A DNA stretch of 64,000 nt from Brucella tritici (GTDB taxonomy: Bacteria > Pseudomonadota > Alphaproteobacteria > Rhizobiales > Rhizobiaceae), in NCBI RefSeq assembly GCF_008932295.1, contig NZ_WBWA01000001.1:124001-188000 (forward strand), read 5' to 3'. Positions within the stretch are counted from its first letter, which is position 1; each line of letters opens with the position of its first letter. The notes below the pieces were generated by a model. That model was not told where the DNA came from. It saw only the letters and a program-made list of their open reading frames with translations, and searched no databases. The translations under genes were made by a program, and so were the position numbers. Below, piece by piece: positions 28,761 to 36,727 of the stretch.

Positions 28761-29510
28761 TCAGCTCGCGACCTGCTGGCCTTTGCTTGGATCAGGTATC
28801 ACAACAATCGTGCTGCCATCGCGCACATTGTTGTAAAGATCAATTACATCCTGATTAAGCATGCGGATACATCCCGACGACACGGCCTTGCCGATGCTCC
28901 AGGCTTCCGGCGATCCGTGAATGCGATAGAGTGTATCGCGCCCATCCTTGTGAATATACATCGCTCGCGCACCGAGCGGGTTCTTGATACCGGGAGGCAT
29001 CCCGCCATTGGCGATGCTGTAGGGCTCCAGCGCGGGTTGACGTGCGACCATCTCATCCGGTGGCGTCCAGCGGGGCCACTGGCGCTTATAAGCGATCTTC
29101 GCGCGTCCAGCCCAAGCAAAACCGTCACGCCCGACACCGATGCCATAGCGCATGGCCCGGCCATTGCCGAGTACATGATAGAGATACTTGTTCGGCGTAT
29201 CGACGATAACAGTGCCTCTGACTTCGTCCGTCGGATAATCGACCTCCTGCCGCCAGAACTTTGGATCAACCTTACTCGTATCGACGGCAGGAATCGGGAA
29301 TTGTTCTTCCGGCAGAGCCTGGTACATCAGCGGCACAGGTCGCGACAGCGCAGGTTCAGGCAATTTCTTCACCGGTTGAGGTGGCTGTTGCGCCGTCGAA
29401 ACACAGCCCGACAACGCAACCGCGCTTACACCTATAAGAAAGCCGCGGCGGCTGAAAGCAGCCCTCGCAAAGCCGTTTGTGAGGTCGTCCTGGGATTTTT
29501 TACGCGACAT
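28761..29510 (-). CDS. L,D-transpeptidase (YkuD domain), probable lipoprotein
   Basis: A 249-residue protein. The N-terminus has a twin-arginine-like stretch (FSRRGFLIGVSAVALSGC) ending in a lipobox (LSGC), so export and lipid anchoring are likely. The YkuD domain covers about residues 95-240 with catalytic elements IHGSPEAWSIGKAVSSGCIR, including the nucleophilic cysteine. It would form 3-3 cross-links or link lipoproteins to peptidoglycan. Its catalytic region closely resembles that of the 12212-12979 protein, but the N-terminal anchoring differs (lipobox here, cleavable signal there). Confidence 0.93.
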   Translation of the reverse strand: MSRKKSQDDLTNGFARAAFSRRGFLIGVSAVALSGCVSTAQQPPQPVKKLPEPALSRPVPLMYQALPEEQFPIPAVDTSKVDPKFWRQEVDYPTDEVRGTVIVDTPNKYLYHVLGNGRAMRYGIGVGRDGFAWAGRAKIAYKRQWPRWTPPDEMVARQPALEPYSIANGGMPPGIKNPLGARAMYIHKDGRDTLYRIHGSPEAWSIGKAVSSGCIRMLNQDVIDLYNNVRDGSTIVVIPDPSKGQQVAS

Positions 29511-29620
29511 CCTGAATCTCTAACAATGACAGATGCGCGAGAAGAAGACGGCCAAGCTTAAGCCAGCCTTAAGGCCAAGCAATCTCAGCAGAAAGCGAAA
29601 AATACCGCGACTGACTGTTG

Positions 29621-31210
29621 CTAAAATAACGATCCCTGATTGCCGGAGCCGGGAGACTGAACCTTTTTTGTTTGTACAAGCTTTGCGGGTTCACTCCCGT
29701 CCCCCTCACCCGCAACGACTGCAACGTCACCATCGCGAAACCGAATGGACAAAGCATCTCCAGCCGACACGGATGCAGCCTGCTTCACCGGCTTCCCTTC
29801 AGCGTCGAAGACAACCGCAAAGCCACGCTCGAGAACGCTTTCATAGGAAAGCGTGCGCATAAGACGCTCCAGTTCCTGCCCGCGCCGTTTGGCTCTTTCT
29901 ATGAGAAGCCGTACGGCTTGGTCGCGACGGCGATCCAGCTGTTCTATCGCAACGGTTGTAAGCTTTGTTCGCCGCAGTATCGGTTCAGCCGAAAGACGAT
30001 TTGCCCGATGAGTGAAAGCCGTTCGCCTCTCCCGCAGGAATGCCTCAAGCGCGCGAGGCAATCTCTGCCCAAGAACGGAAATCCCGCGTTCCAGTTCCAT
30101 AAACCGGCGCTGAAGGAGGCGCGGCGATAACTGTCGCACATGGCCTTCAAAGTGAACTCGCTTCTTTTGCGTATTGACGAACAGCGCCCGCGTGAGGCGC
30201 GAAGCGGCTTCGTCGAAACGGCGTCGAGGCAAAGCCAACAACTGGTCAGCTGACGGAAGAGCACGTGCTGCCGAACGGTGTGCTTGTCGTTTCAGATCGA
30301 TAAAGCGGGACATGGCCGATGAAAGCCGCGCGGACTGCCCTACCAGCGCTGCCAACAGGTCCGCCTTTACAGGCACCGCCATTTCCGCCGCGCCCGTCGG
30401 CGTCGGAGCACGAATGTCGGCTGCAAGATCGATCAAGGTCCAGTCGGTTTCGTGACCGACTGCAGAAATTACTGGAATATGCGACGCAGCAACGGCACGA
30501 ACAACGATCTCGTCATTGAACCCCCACAGGTCTTCCAGACTGCCACCGCCACGCGCCACGATCACCACATCCGGCCTCGGAATAGGACCATCTTCGGGCA
30601 AAGCATTGAAGCCATCAACTGCGGCAGCCACCTCAAGCCCGCTCGTCTCGCCTTGTACACGCACAGGCCAGACAATGACATGTAACGGATAACGGTCTGC
30701 AATCCGGTGAATTATATCCCGAATAACCGCCCCGGTCGGAGAGGTCACCACCCCGATCACACGAGGCATAAAGGGTAAGAGCTGCTTTACGGCAGGGTCG
30801 AACAGACCTTCCGAAGCTAGCCGCCGCTTACGCTCCTCCAGAAGCGCCATCAGCGCGCCCGCACCGGCAGGTTCCATCTGTTCGATGACGATCTGATATT
30901 TCGATGAACCCGGATAGGTCGTGAGTTTGCCGGTAGCAATCACTTCCATCCCCTCTTCGGGACGGAAGCGCAGACGGCTCATCGAGCCCCGCCAAATTAC
31001 GGCTTCAAGACGCGCACGATCATCTTTCAATGCGAAATAGGCATGCCCCGACGAATGCGGACCTCGATAGCCGGAAATTTCGCCGCGCACGCGCACATGC
31101 CCGAACGTATCCTCGACCGTGCGCTTCAACGCGCCGGAAATCTCGGAAACGCTATACTCGGCGACATTGGACGACGCGCCGGTAAAACTCGAATCGGAAC
31201 CCATGCTCAT
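29621..31210 (-). CDS. xseA: Exodeoxyribonuclease VII large subunit
   Basis: A 529-residue subunit of the single-strand nuclease that trims DNA in repair. The N-terminal OB fold (residues 18-115) has [20 protein letters not shown] and [10 protein letters not shown]. The catalytic region carries [32 protein letters not shown] and [21 protein letters not shown] long coiled-coil segment (residues 300-445) and a C-terminal part ([13 protein letters not shown]) complete the usual XseA plan. The XseB partner is not in the window. Standing alone; the LysR gene downstream of its start is in the same direction but separated by about 60 bases. Confidence 0.95.
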   Translation of the reverse strand: MSMGSDSSFTGASSNVAEYSVSEISGALKRTVEDTFGHVRVRGEISGYRGPHSSGHAYFALKDDRARLEAVIWRGSMSRLRFRPEEGMEVIATGKLTTYPGSSKYQIVIEQMEPAGAGALMALLEERKRRLASEGLFDPAVKQLLPFMPRVIGVVTSPTGAVIRDIIHRIADRYPLHVIVWPVRVQGETSGLEVAAAVDGFNALPEDGPIPRPDVVIVARGGGSLEDLWGFNDEIVVRAVAASHIPVISAVGHETDWTLIDLAADIRAPTPTGAAEMAVPVKADLLAALVGQSARLSSAMSRFIDLKRQAHRSAARALPSADQLLALPRRRFDEAASRLTRALFVNTQKKRVHFEGHVRQLSPRLLQRRFMELERGISVLGQRLPRALEAFLRERRTAFTHRANRLSAEPILRRTKLTTVAIEQLDRRRDQAVRLLIERAKRRGQELERLMRTLSYESVLERGFAVVFDAEGKPVKQAASVSAGDALSIRFRDGDVAVVAGEGDGSEPAKLVQTKKVQSPGSGNQGSLF

Positions 31211-31272
31211 CCCATCATAGGCAACCAGGTGGCATGACTGGTCAAGAAGCCATGCGGCGATTTACAGTCTCA

Positions 31273-32238
31273 TCACCAGCCTGGCAGCAATTCGTTGGCT
31301 CGCACCCTCCTCGTACGAACCGCCGGAAACGGCGAAATTTCCGCCGAAGCCATCGCGCCAGGCTGCGGTGAAGATATATTGTCTAGACTTTCAATAATAT
31401 GCTGCGCAAGTGCATCGACGACAGCATTCTGTTTTGTATGACCGCGCATGATGCCAATGCCGAATTCCGGTAGCATTCCAAACCCGTCTGCTTCACCGAG
31501 AACCCGCATACCGGGACGCAGTGCACACTCTGGCAGAACAGAGACCGCAAGGCCGGAGAGAACTGCCGCCGCGAGAACAGTCGCTGACCAACTGGTGATG
31601 ATGATGCGATAATCGCGTCTGGCCGCTTCCAGCACATCGATAGCTGCATGACGCCAGATACAGGTCGGGCGTCCAACAGCAAGTGGCAGGACAGCCTCTT
31701 CGTGCACCGCATGATTGGCTGAAGTCACCCAAAGCAATGGCTCCGTTCGAACAACTTCCGAGCGACGTTTGTCATCGCATTGGGTAACCAGGGCAATATC
31801 CAGTGTTCCGCGGCGGATCATCTCGTCCAGATTGACTGTTGGTTCGCAGACGACCGACAATTCAACGCGTGGGTTTGACCGTGCAAAACGTGCCATGATT
31901 TCCGGCAAAAACCGATCGGCATAATCGTCCGGTGTGCCGATGCGTACGTGGCCTTCCAGTTGTGTGTCATCAAACGCAGCGATGGTTTCACCATTGAGCT
32001 GCATCATGCGACGCGCATAAAGCAAGAGCCGCTCGCCCTCCTCGGTAAGACGATTGGTCCGTCCATCACGTTCAAACAACGGCTTGCCAATACGCTCTTC
32101 CAGTCGGCGCATCTGCATGGAAACAGCGGACTGCGTCTTGAAAACAGCATCCGCAGCACGCGTAAAACTACCCATATCCGCAATGGCTATGAAAGTCTGC
32201 AACTGATCGAGATCAAGAGGCGTGCTCATCGGCGTCAT
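31273..32238 (-). CDS. LysR-family transcriptional regulator
   Basis: A 321-residue LysR protein with N-terminal helix-turn-helix (LQTFIAIADMGSFTRAADAV, KTQSAVSMQMRRLEERIG) and a standard effector domain. The run-in resembles LrhA/HexA-like members. It is divergent from the DUF1127 gene at 32396 with about 160 bases between, so it may control that gene. In Brucella, a LysR protein (VtlR) is known to control small DUF1127 proteins and an sRNA; whether this one is that regulator cannot be told here. ATG 32229 is an alternative start. Confidence 0.9.
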   Translation of the reverse strand: MTPMSTPLDLDQLQTFIAIADMGSFTRAADAVFKTQSAVSMQMRRLEERIGKPLFERDGRTNRLTEEGERLLLYARRMMQLNGETIAAFDDTQLEGHVRIGTPDDYADRFLPEIMARFARSNPRVELSVVCEPTVNLDEMIRRGTLDIALVTQCDDKRRSEVVRTEPLLWVTSANHAVHEEAVLPLAVGRPTCIWRHAAIDVLEAARRDYRIIITSWSATVLAAAVLSGLAVSVLPECALRPGMRVLGEADGFGMLPEFGIGIMRGHTKQNAVVDALAQHIIESLDNISSPQPGAMASAEISPFPAVRTRRVRANELLPGW

Positions 32239-32395
32239 CCATCACTATTATTGAAGGATTACATTAAAAACATTCGTTGGAACAATCAATTCGATTGTTG
32301 GATAAAGCCGCCATCGTAAAGGAAAAGGAGCCGCGAAAGCGAATGACCCTGACGATAAGGATCACTTAGCCCCGCCAAATCAAAGGAGAGCGGAC

Positions 32396-32698
32396 ATGAC
32401 AGCGACGAGCAAGATAACGACAGCGCATTTACCGGCAGTGAGCGGACAGACCTCCACGTTCCTGCAGATGGTAAAGACCGTGTTTACGTCGATCATGCGT
32501 CGCTGGACGTTTTCCAGTGGTCGACGGCAAGTGCTGAACCTGAGCAGCTTTGACGACCACATGCTGCGCGATATTGGACTTCGTCGTGAGGATATCTACA
32601 CGGCAGCTCATTATCGCGGCGCGGCCGACCCCACACAGGTTCTGAGTGAACTGGCAGACGCTCGGCTACGGATCAAGGCTACCCGTCTGATCTGCTGA
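32396..32698 (+). CDS. DUF1127 small protein
   Basis: A 100-residue protein whose C-terminal half is the DUF1127 domain: LNLSSFDDHMLRDIGLRRED (about residues 48-67). DUF1127 proteins are small, basic and often RNA-related; in Rhodobacter, CcaF1 is encoded together with CcsR small RNAs and affects RNA turnover. The N-terminal half is longer than in the 40-50-residue minimal forms. It is divergent from a LysR gene and is directly followed by a structured, terminator-ended RNA candidate at 32761-32847 that fits that pairing. Confidence 0.9.
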   Translation: MTATSKITTAHLPAVSGQTSTFLQMVKTVFTSIMRRWTFSSGRRQVLNLSSFDDHMLRDIGLRREDIYTAAHYRGAADPTQVLSELADARLRIKATRLIC

Positions 32699-32760
32699 AC
32701 CAATATCTCTGCGGGACTCGATAGGCTGCCGCCTTTTTCGAACCCGAAGACCCATAATCT

Positions 32761-32847
32761 GGCAGGCGCCACCTTCACATACCGGGTCCCCTCCCGGTCA
32801 GCCTGCCCTTTGCCCGGCCGCTCCTCCGCTGGCCGGGCTTTTTTTTA
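32761..32847 (+). ncRNA. Candidate cuckoo/CcsR-type small RNA downstream of the DUF1127 gene
   Basis: Two hairpins carry CUCC-rich loops. ACCGGG (32781-32786) and CCCGGT (32793-32798) enclose TCCCCT, so the apex reads CCCCTCCC. GCCCGGCC (32812-32819) and GGCCGGGC (32831-32838) enclose GCTCCTCCGCT and are followed by eight T residues as a strong terminator. GGCAGGC (32761-32767) can pair with GCCTGCC (32801-32807) around the first hairpin. Anti-Shine-Dalgarno loops, two GC-rich stems, a U tail and a DUF1127 gene upstream match the cuckoo (CcsR) family as known from Rhodobacter and rhizobia. It may be processed from the DUF1127 mRNA 3' end. Confidence 0.6.
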
Positions 32848-33064
32848 TGCACCTGCTTCAGGGAAGCATTCCTCTACGCGTCAATTTGCGGCGCGCCCAC
32901 CGCATGAAATCAGCAATTGCTGGATAACGTAAATCGCTTTGAAATTTTTCGAAGAAAAGTGTTGCGTTCGGCGTTTGAGTTCGCTAGATGGAGGCCGTCG
33001 CGAACGAGCTGACGCTTTATCGCGCTTGCAGGCCTCCAGATCGAAGGCAGTTGCAAATTCCTGC

Positions 33065-33138
33065 TGGGGAATAGTTTAAGGGTAGAACAGCGGACTCTGA
33101 CTCCGCTAGTCTTGGTTCGAATCCAGGTTCCCCAGCCA
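33065..33138 (+). tRNA. tRNA-Gln (anticodon CTG)
   Basis: Acceptor stem TGGGGAA/TTCCCCA with discriminator G and an encoded CCA end; anticodon stem GCGGA/TCCGC around CTCTGAC gives anticodon CTG, reading CAG. The T arm CTTGG-TTCGAAT-CCAGG (one T-G pair) completes the cloverleaf. Length 74 bases. Confidence 0.97.
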
Positions 33139-33245
33139 CTTTAAAATCAATGACTTAGCTGTCATTTCCCCTCGTTTTCATGTCGCCTAACACTGAAATT
33201 CGATGCAACATAACGTATTGAATTGTAACAGGTCGTACTTGGACT

Positions 33246-33266
33246 TGCCTGGGACAAGTGGAGAGG
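33246..33266 (+). repeat. Terminal inverted repeat of the IS3 element, left end
   Basis: TGCCTGGGACAAGTGGAGAG plus one G begins the element; it matches the reverse complement of the right end at 19 of 21 positions. Confidence 0.85.
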
Positions 33267-33277
33267 CCTTTTCCCAT

Positions 33278-33949
33278 TTAGGCAGGCATTCGTTCGAACT
33301 GAGCCGGGCTCAGATAGTCGAGAGAAGAATGACGCCGGATTGGATTGTAGAAGCGCTCACTATAGCGGGCAATAGCTATTTCGGCATCGCGCCTTGTTTG
33401 GAATACTGTTCTCCAGACTAGCTCTGATTTCAAGGTCTTGAAGAATGTTTCGACCATAGCATTATCGTAACAGTTTCCCTTACCCGACATGGAAATTATG
33501 ATGTCGTTGGCACGCAGCACTTTCTGGTAATCCAGTGAGCGATATTGACTTCCGCGATCCGAATGATGGATCAGGTCTTTTGGCGGTCGCCGCATTGTTA
33601 GGGCTTTTTCGAGAGCCTGGAGAGCCAATCGGCGATGCAGTCTGTCGCTGACAGCCCAACCAACGACACGGCGAGCAAAGAGGTCGATGACGACAGCGAG
33701 GTACAGCCACCCTTCTTTCGTCCAAATATAGGATATGTCGACACCCCATTTCTGATTAGGGCCGGTTGCCGCAAAATCCTGCGCAATGATGCTTGGCGCG
33801 ACTGGAAAAGCATGATGGCTGTCCGTGGTTTTCTTGAAGCGGCGTTTCTGACGCGCCTGCATTCCATTCTCACGCATCAGCCGGGCAATGATGGCAAAGA
33901 CGATATGCGGGAATTCCGTCTTCGCCTTGTCGATGAAACGAAACTTCAT
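33278..33949 (-). pseudogene. IS3-family transposase OrfB, shortened
   Basis: A 223-residue frame with the DDE integrase core intact: WGVDISYIW (first D), LIHHSDRGSQY (second D) and MVETFFKTLKSE (E). The N-terminus MKFRFIDKAKTEFPH jumps directly to ARLMRENGMQARQKRRF; about 60-65 residues with the HTH_21 region that normally lie between are missing, while the frame is kept. Without that region the transposase is unlikely to act normally. The start ATG is read in the frame one base off OrfA. Confidence 0.85.
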
Positions 33950-34241
33950 CGACTTCCCTCCTTGGCGAAAAAACCGTCGCCTTCTTCAGGATATCCCGCT
34001 CCTGGCGCAATATCTCATTCTCCCGACGGAGCCGTTTGAGCTCAGCAGCCATATCTTCATTTGCGTCAATCAGTTCAGGAGCATCAATGGTTGTATCCCG
34101 ATTACGCGAAATCCACCGTGTCAGTGTCGACAGGCCGATGCCAACATCCTCAGCAAGCTCCTTGCCGGTCCGACCGCTCGTCTCGGCAAGAAGAACGGCC
34201 TCCCGTTCAGATTCCTTCGTAAAGGGCACTCGCTTCGTCAT
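33870..34241 (-). pseudogene. IS3-family transposase OrfA, probable frameshift near its end
   Basis: A 123-residue frame with N-terminal helix-turn-helix (GRTGKELAEDVGIGLSTLTR) and a leucine-zipper-like stretch (AAELKRLRRENEILRQERD). Family OrfA proteins normally end soon after ILKKAT, at FFAKE-type residues and a stop overlapping the OrfB start. Here the run has six T rather than the seven that would give that end, so the frame continues through foreign residues to a stop 33870. Either one T was lost or this copy relies on slippage at the T run. AAAGGAAA precedes ATG 34241. Confidence 0.75.
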
Positions 34242-34267
34242 AAAGGTTTCCTTTCAACTCATCAAAA

Positions 34268-34288
34268 CCTCTCCACTTTTCCGAGGCA
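34268..34288 (-). repeat. Terminal inverted repeat of the IS3 element, right end
   Basis: Read on the minus strand it starts TGCCTCGGAAAAGTGGAGAG plus one G, matching the left end at 19 of 21 positions. Confidence 0.85.
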
Positions 34289-34649
34289 GAGCCACCCCAA
34301 CTTTGTCGGTTTTGATAGAGAGCAGGCTTGGTAATTTTTTCATACCGTTGCCGACGGTATGATCTCCCGCTTTGCGGCATCGCAAGAGCACAGCTTGTCT
34401 TTGACGATGACACGCGGTTCTATTCAGGCCGCACTTTCGCGAGGCTCGTCCACACAAGAAAAAGTAAACAAATTTTCCTCAATAAAATCAATATTATATA
34501 CAGAATATTATAACGTTTTCTGGCTTCTTTCATGTCGCGTTTAGCGGCATCTAACTTCCAGTTCTCCGCTTCAGCATCATAGCCTGTATTAAGAGGCATC
34601 AAACGGGACGCGTACCGGTCGAACATTACAAAAAATTCAGGTTCCACTC
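34289..34649. other. AT-rich gap right of the IS element
   Basis: About 360 bases with a base composition more AT-rich than the neighbouring genes, especially 34455-34520. It contains an 8-bp perfect inverted repeat (CATACCGT at 34341-34348, ACGGTATG at 34354-34361) and the small minus-strand frame at 34420-34626. No att-like copy of the tRNA-Gln 3' end was found. This may be a remnant of foreign DNA inserted next to tRNA-Gln. Confidence 0.5.
34420..34626 (-). CDS. Possible small membrane protein in the AT-rich gap
   Basis: A frame of 68 residues from ATG 34626: a polar start (MFDRYASRLMPLNTGYDAEA), a charged stretch (KLDAAKRDMKEARKRYN) and a hydrophobic segment (ILYIILILLRKICLLFLVW). The charge-then-hydrophobic pattern is protein-like, but there is no clear ribosome site and no recognised family, so it may be a chance frame or a fragment. 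Codon composition is AT-rich, unlike the flanking chromosomal genes. Confidence 0.3.
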   Translation of the reverse strand: MFDRYASRLMPLNTGYDAEAENWKLDAAKRDMKEARKRYNILYIILILLRKICLLFLVWTSLAKVRPE

Positions 34650-34750
34650 TTGAACTTGGCAAAACCATACACATTTGAAGAAATGCAGCGCCGGGCCCCT
34701 CTGGTCATGGCTACCGCTATGGCGATGTCGGGGCTGCTCCACTTGTTCAA
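34650..34750 (+). promoter_or_regulatory. Possible structured 5' leader of the terC gene
   Basis: TTGAAC (34650-34655) can pair with GTTCAA (34745-34750), and GCAGC (34685-34689) with GCTGC (34733-34737), giving a nested fold that ends shortly before the terC start. TerC/Alx genes are often under yybP-ykoY manganese riboswitches, but the conserved bases of that class (GGGGAGUAG and the CAAGACC loop) were not found. The pairing could be chance. Confidence 0.3.
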
Positions 34751-34767
34751 ATGGAGATGGTCCGGCG

Positions 34768-35787
34768 ATGGATTCGCTTATTGTAGCCCTTTCGGGCGAA
34801 TTTCTTGGCACACCTGTATATTTCTGGGCGGCGTTTATCATTGTCGTCGTCGGCTTGCTTGTCTTCGACCTCGGGATTCTGCATCGTGACGAGCACGAGA
34901 TCGAAGCCAAGGAAAGCCTTCTGCTTTATGGCTTTTATGTCGTGATCGCACTGGCCTTCGGTGGTTGGGTTTGGTGGCAGCGCGGGGCGGAATCCGGGCT
35001 GGAATTTTATACCGGCTATCTGATCGAGCAGAGCCTTGCGATGGACAATATGTTTGTTATCGCAACGATCTTCGGCTTTCTTGGCATTCCCCGTCTTTAC
35101 CAGCACCGTGTCTTGTTCTGGGGTATTCTCGGCGTTATCGCCTTCAGAGCAGTCCTGATCGGGCTCGGTGCCGCACTTGTGCACGAGTTTAACTGGATTC
35201 TCTTCCTTTTCGGCGCGTTCCTTGTTTTCACCGGTTTCAAGATGTTCGGCCATCAGGACGAGACGCCCGACATCGAACAGAACGCCATATTCAAATTCCT
35301 GCGTCGCCGGTTCAATATCACTCGCGAACTGCATGGCCGCAATTTCACAGTCAAGCAGCCACATCCCAAAACGGGCAAGATGGTCATCTGGCTGACGCCA
35401 TTGGCGGTCGCACTTATCATGGTGGAAACAGTCGATCTGATCTTCGCGGTCGACTCTGTCCCAGCGGTTTTCGCTGTCACCCAGGACACTTTTATCGTCT
35501 ACACTTCGAACATCTTTGCCGTTCTGGGTTTGCGCGCGCTCTATTTCGCGCTGGCTGCGGCGATGAACCGGTTCCGCTACCTACAGGTGTCGCTTGCGAT
35601 CATTCTGGTGTTGATCGGCATCAAGATTTTCCTTGTGCCGCTTGGCGTTCACATCAATACGCTGCTGTCACTTGTCGTAACGCTGACTATCCTCGCAAGC
35701 GGTGTACTTTACTCGCTGTATAAAACCCGGAATGAACCGGACATGAGCGTCGAGAATCTCGCCAAGCAGCAACATACAGAGAGTTGA
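34768..35787 (+). CDS. TerC/Alx-family integral membrane protein
   Basis: A 339-residue protein with about nine membrane segments. TerC features are clear: DLGILHRDEHEIEAKESLL near residue 32, EQSLAMDNMFVIATIFGFLG near 87 with acidic membrane residues, GFKMFGHQDETPDIEQN near 148, and VETVDLIFAVDSVPAVFAVT near 212. Alx and relatives export manganese and respond to alkaline pH or stress; TerC itself is named for tellurite resistance. ATG 34768 (MDSLIVALSGEFLG) is chosen with GGAGATGG upstream; an earlier in-frame ATG gives a poor, Cys/Trp-rich start. Ends in a terminator. Confidence 0.93.
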   Translation: MDSLIVALSGEFLGTPVYFWAAFIIVVVGLLVFDLGILHRDEHEIEAKESLLLYGFYVVIALAFGGWVWWQRGAESGLEFYTGYLIEQSLAMDNMFVIATIFGFLGIPRLYQHRVLFWGILGVIAFRAVLIGLGAALVHEFNWILFLFGAFLVFTGFKMFGHQDETPDIEQNAIFKFLRRRFNITRELHGRNFTVKQPHPKTGKMVIWLTPLAVALIMVETVDLIFAVDSVPAVFAVTQDTFIVYTSNIFAVLGLRALYFALAAAMNRFRYLQVSLAIILVLIGIKIFLVPLGVHINTLLSLVVTLTILASGVLYSLYKTRNEPDMSVENLAKQQHTES

Positions 35788-35809
35788 TTGAAAGCAGTTT
35801 CAACGCCAG

Positions 35810-35840
35810 AAAGGTCGGCCATATTGTGCCGACCTTTTTT
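35810..35840 (+). terminator. Terminator after terC
   Basis: AAAGGTCGGC pairs with GCCGACCTTT across eight bases and is followed by TTT, 23 bases after the stop codon. Confidence 0.85.
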
Positions 35841-35949
35841 CTGTGACGGCAGTGTAAGCCATCCTTTTGGTGAAGCTGCATCTCAACTCACAGATGATAT
35901 ACTGAGTTCCAAAAGGCAATCATTCGGGAACAAGTCGCGGAAGGCGAAG

Positions 35950-36714
35950 TTGAACTCCTTATTGCTTGGAGCACTGGTATTCTTCATCCTGATATTAGCG
36001 ACCATGCTTGGCATGTTCGCTCGAATGCGTTTGCCTGAGCATCACCTCAACTCCGAGTCCAAGGATGTCATCCGGCTTGCCACCGCCGTTGTCGGAACAC
36101 TTTCCGCCCTTGCTCTCGGACTTCTGATAGCTTCGGCAAAATCCGATTATGACGATGCACAAGCCGAGATGAAAACATCGGCGGCTCGCATTGTCTTGCT
36201 GGATCGGATCATGGCGCGCTACGGCCCTGAAACGGAGCATCCACGTGCCGTACTCAAGCAAATCATCCAGAAACGTCTTGATCAAGCGTGGAATGCCGAG
36301 CGAGCCGACGAGCTTTCCGATGGAGCTTTGCCGGAGTTCAAGGATATCGAGGATATTCAGGCCAGTCTGCGTGCTTTGAACCCGACGGACGCCGCGCAAA
36401 GCTCCCTCCAAGCACGTGCGCTGGAAGTCAGCGGAATGATTGCCGAAGGTCACTGGCAATTGGTGGAAACAACAGATGAGGGGCTGCCTGCCCCATTTCT
36501 CATCGTACTGATTTCATGGTTGGCGCTTTTATTCGCAACTTTTGGGCTACAGGCTCCGCTAAACAGTACTGTCATATTGATAATAATCGTATGCTCATTG
36601 TCCGTCGCCGGCGCGATTTTCGTGATTTCGGACATGGCGAGTCCTTATGCCGGACTGATCCACATTTCTGAAGCTCCACTTCGCACTGCGCTGGATCGTC
36701 TAGGCGCTCCATGA
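35950..36714 (+). CDS. DUF4239-type membrane protein
   Basis: A 254-residue protein of the DUF4239 pattern. It has an N-terminal membrane helix (SLLLGALVFFILILATMLG), then PEHHLNSESKDVIRLATAVV and GTLSALALGLLIASAKSDYD, an about 90-residue soluble middle, and two C-terminal membrane helices (LIVLISWLALLFATFG, VILIIIVCSLSVAGAIF). The function is unknown. The frame is open through the terC terminator, so a start there is unlikely. TTG 35950 with GGAAGG five bases before it is chosen because it opens the first membrane helix directly; it is an unusual start and the weakest part of this call. Confidence 0.75.
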   Translation: MNSLLLGALVFFILILATMLGMFARMRLPEHHLNSESKDVIRLATAVVGTLSALALGLLIASAKSDYDDAQAEMKTSAARIVLLDRIMARYGPETEHPRAVLKQIIQKRLDQAWNAERADELSDGALPEFKDIEDIQASLRALNPTDAAQSSLQARALEVSGMIAEGHWQLVETTDEGLPAPFLIVLISWLALLFATFGLQAPLNSTVILIIIVCSLSVAGAIFVISDMASPYAGLIHISEAPLRTALDRLGAP

Positions 36715-36727
36715 CGAATTGCGTGCG

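Larger units (their letters stand above)
33246..34288 (-). mobile_element. IS3-family insertion sequence, internally deleted
   Basis: A 1043-bp element with 21-bp terminal inverted repeats matching at 19 positions. It encodes OrfA and OrfB on the minus strand. Full IS3 elements of this type are near 1.2 kb, and the missing length corresponds to the absent N-terminal HTH_21 segment of OrfB. OrfA is also out of phase with OrfB by a one-base change in a run of six T. Flanking bases (ACT and GAG) do not form a target-site duplication, suggesting an old insertion or later change at one end. It is probably not able to move by itself. Confidence 0.88.

Noticed and set aside
29511..29620. Possible RNA gene between xseA and the L,D-transpeptidase gene
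   Set aside because: The short gap has only a weak CTTAAG-type inverted repeat and no promoter or terminator that would define an RNA.
34650..34767. yybP-ykoY manganese riboswitch upstream of terC
   Set aside because: The conserved bases of that class were not found; only generic pairing is seen.
33139..34767. att site duplicated from the 3' end of tRNA-Gln
   Set aside because: Only a few bases (AGGTTCC near 34639) recur; far too short to support an integration event.
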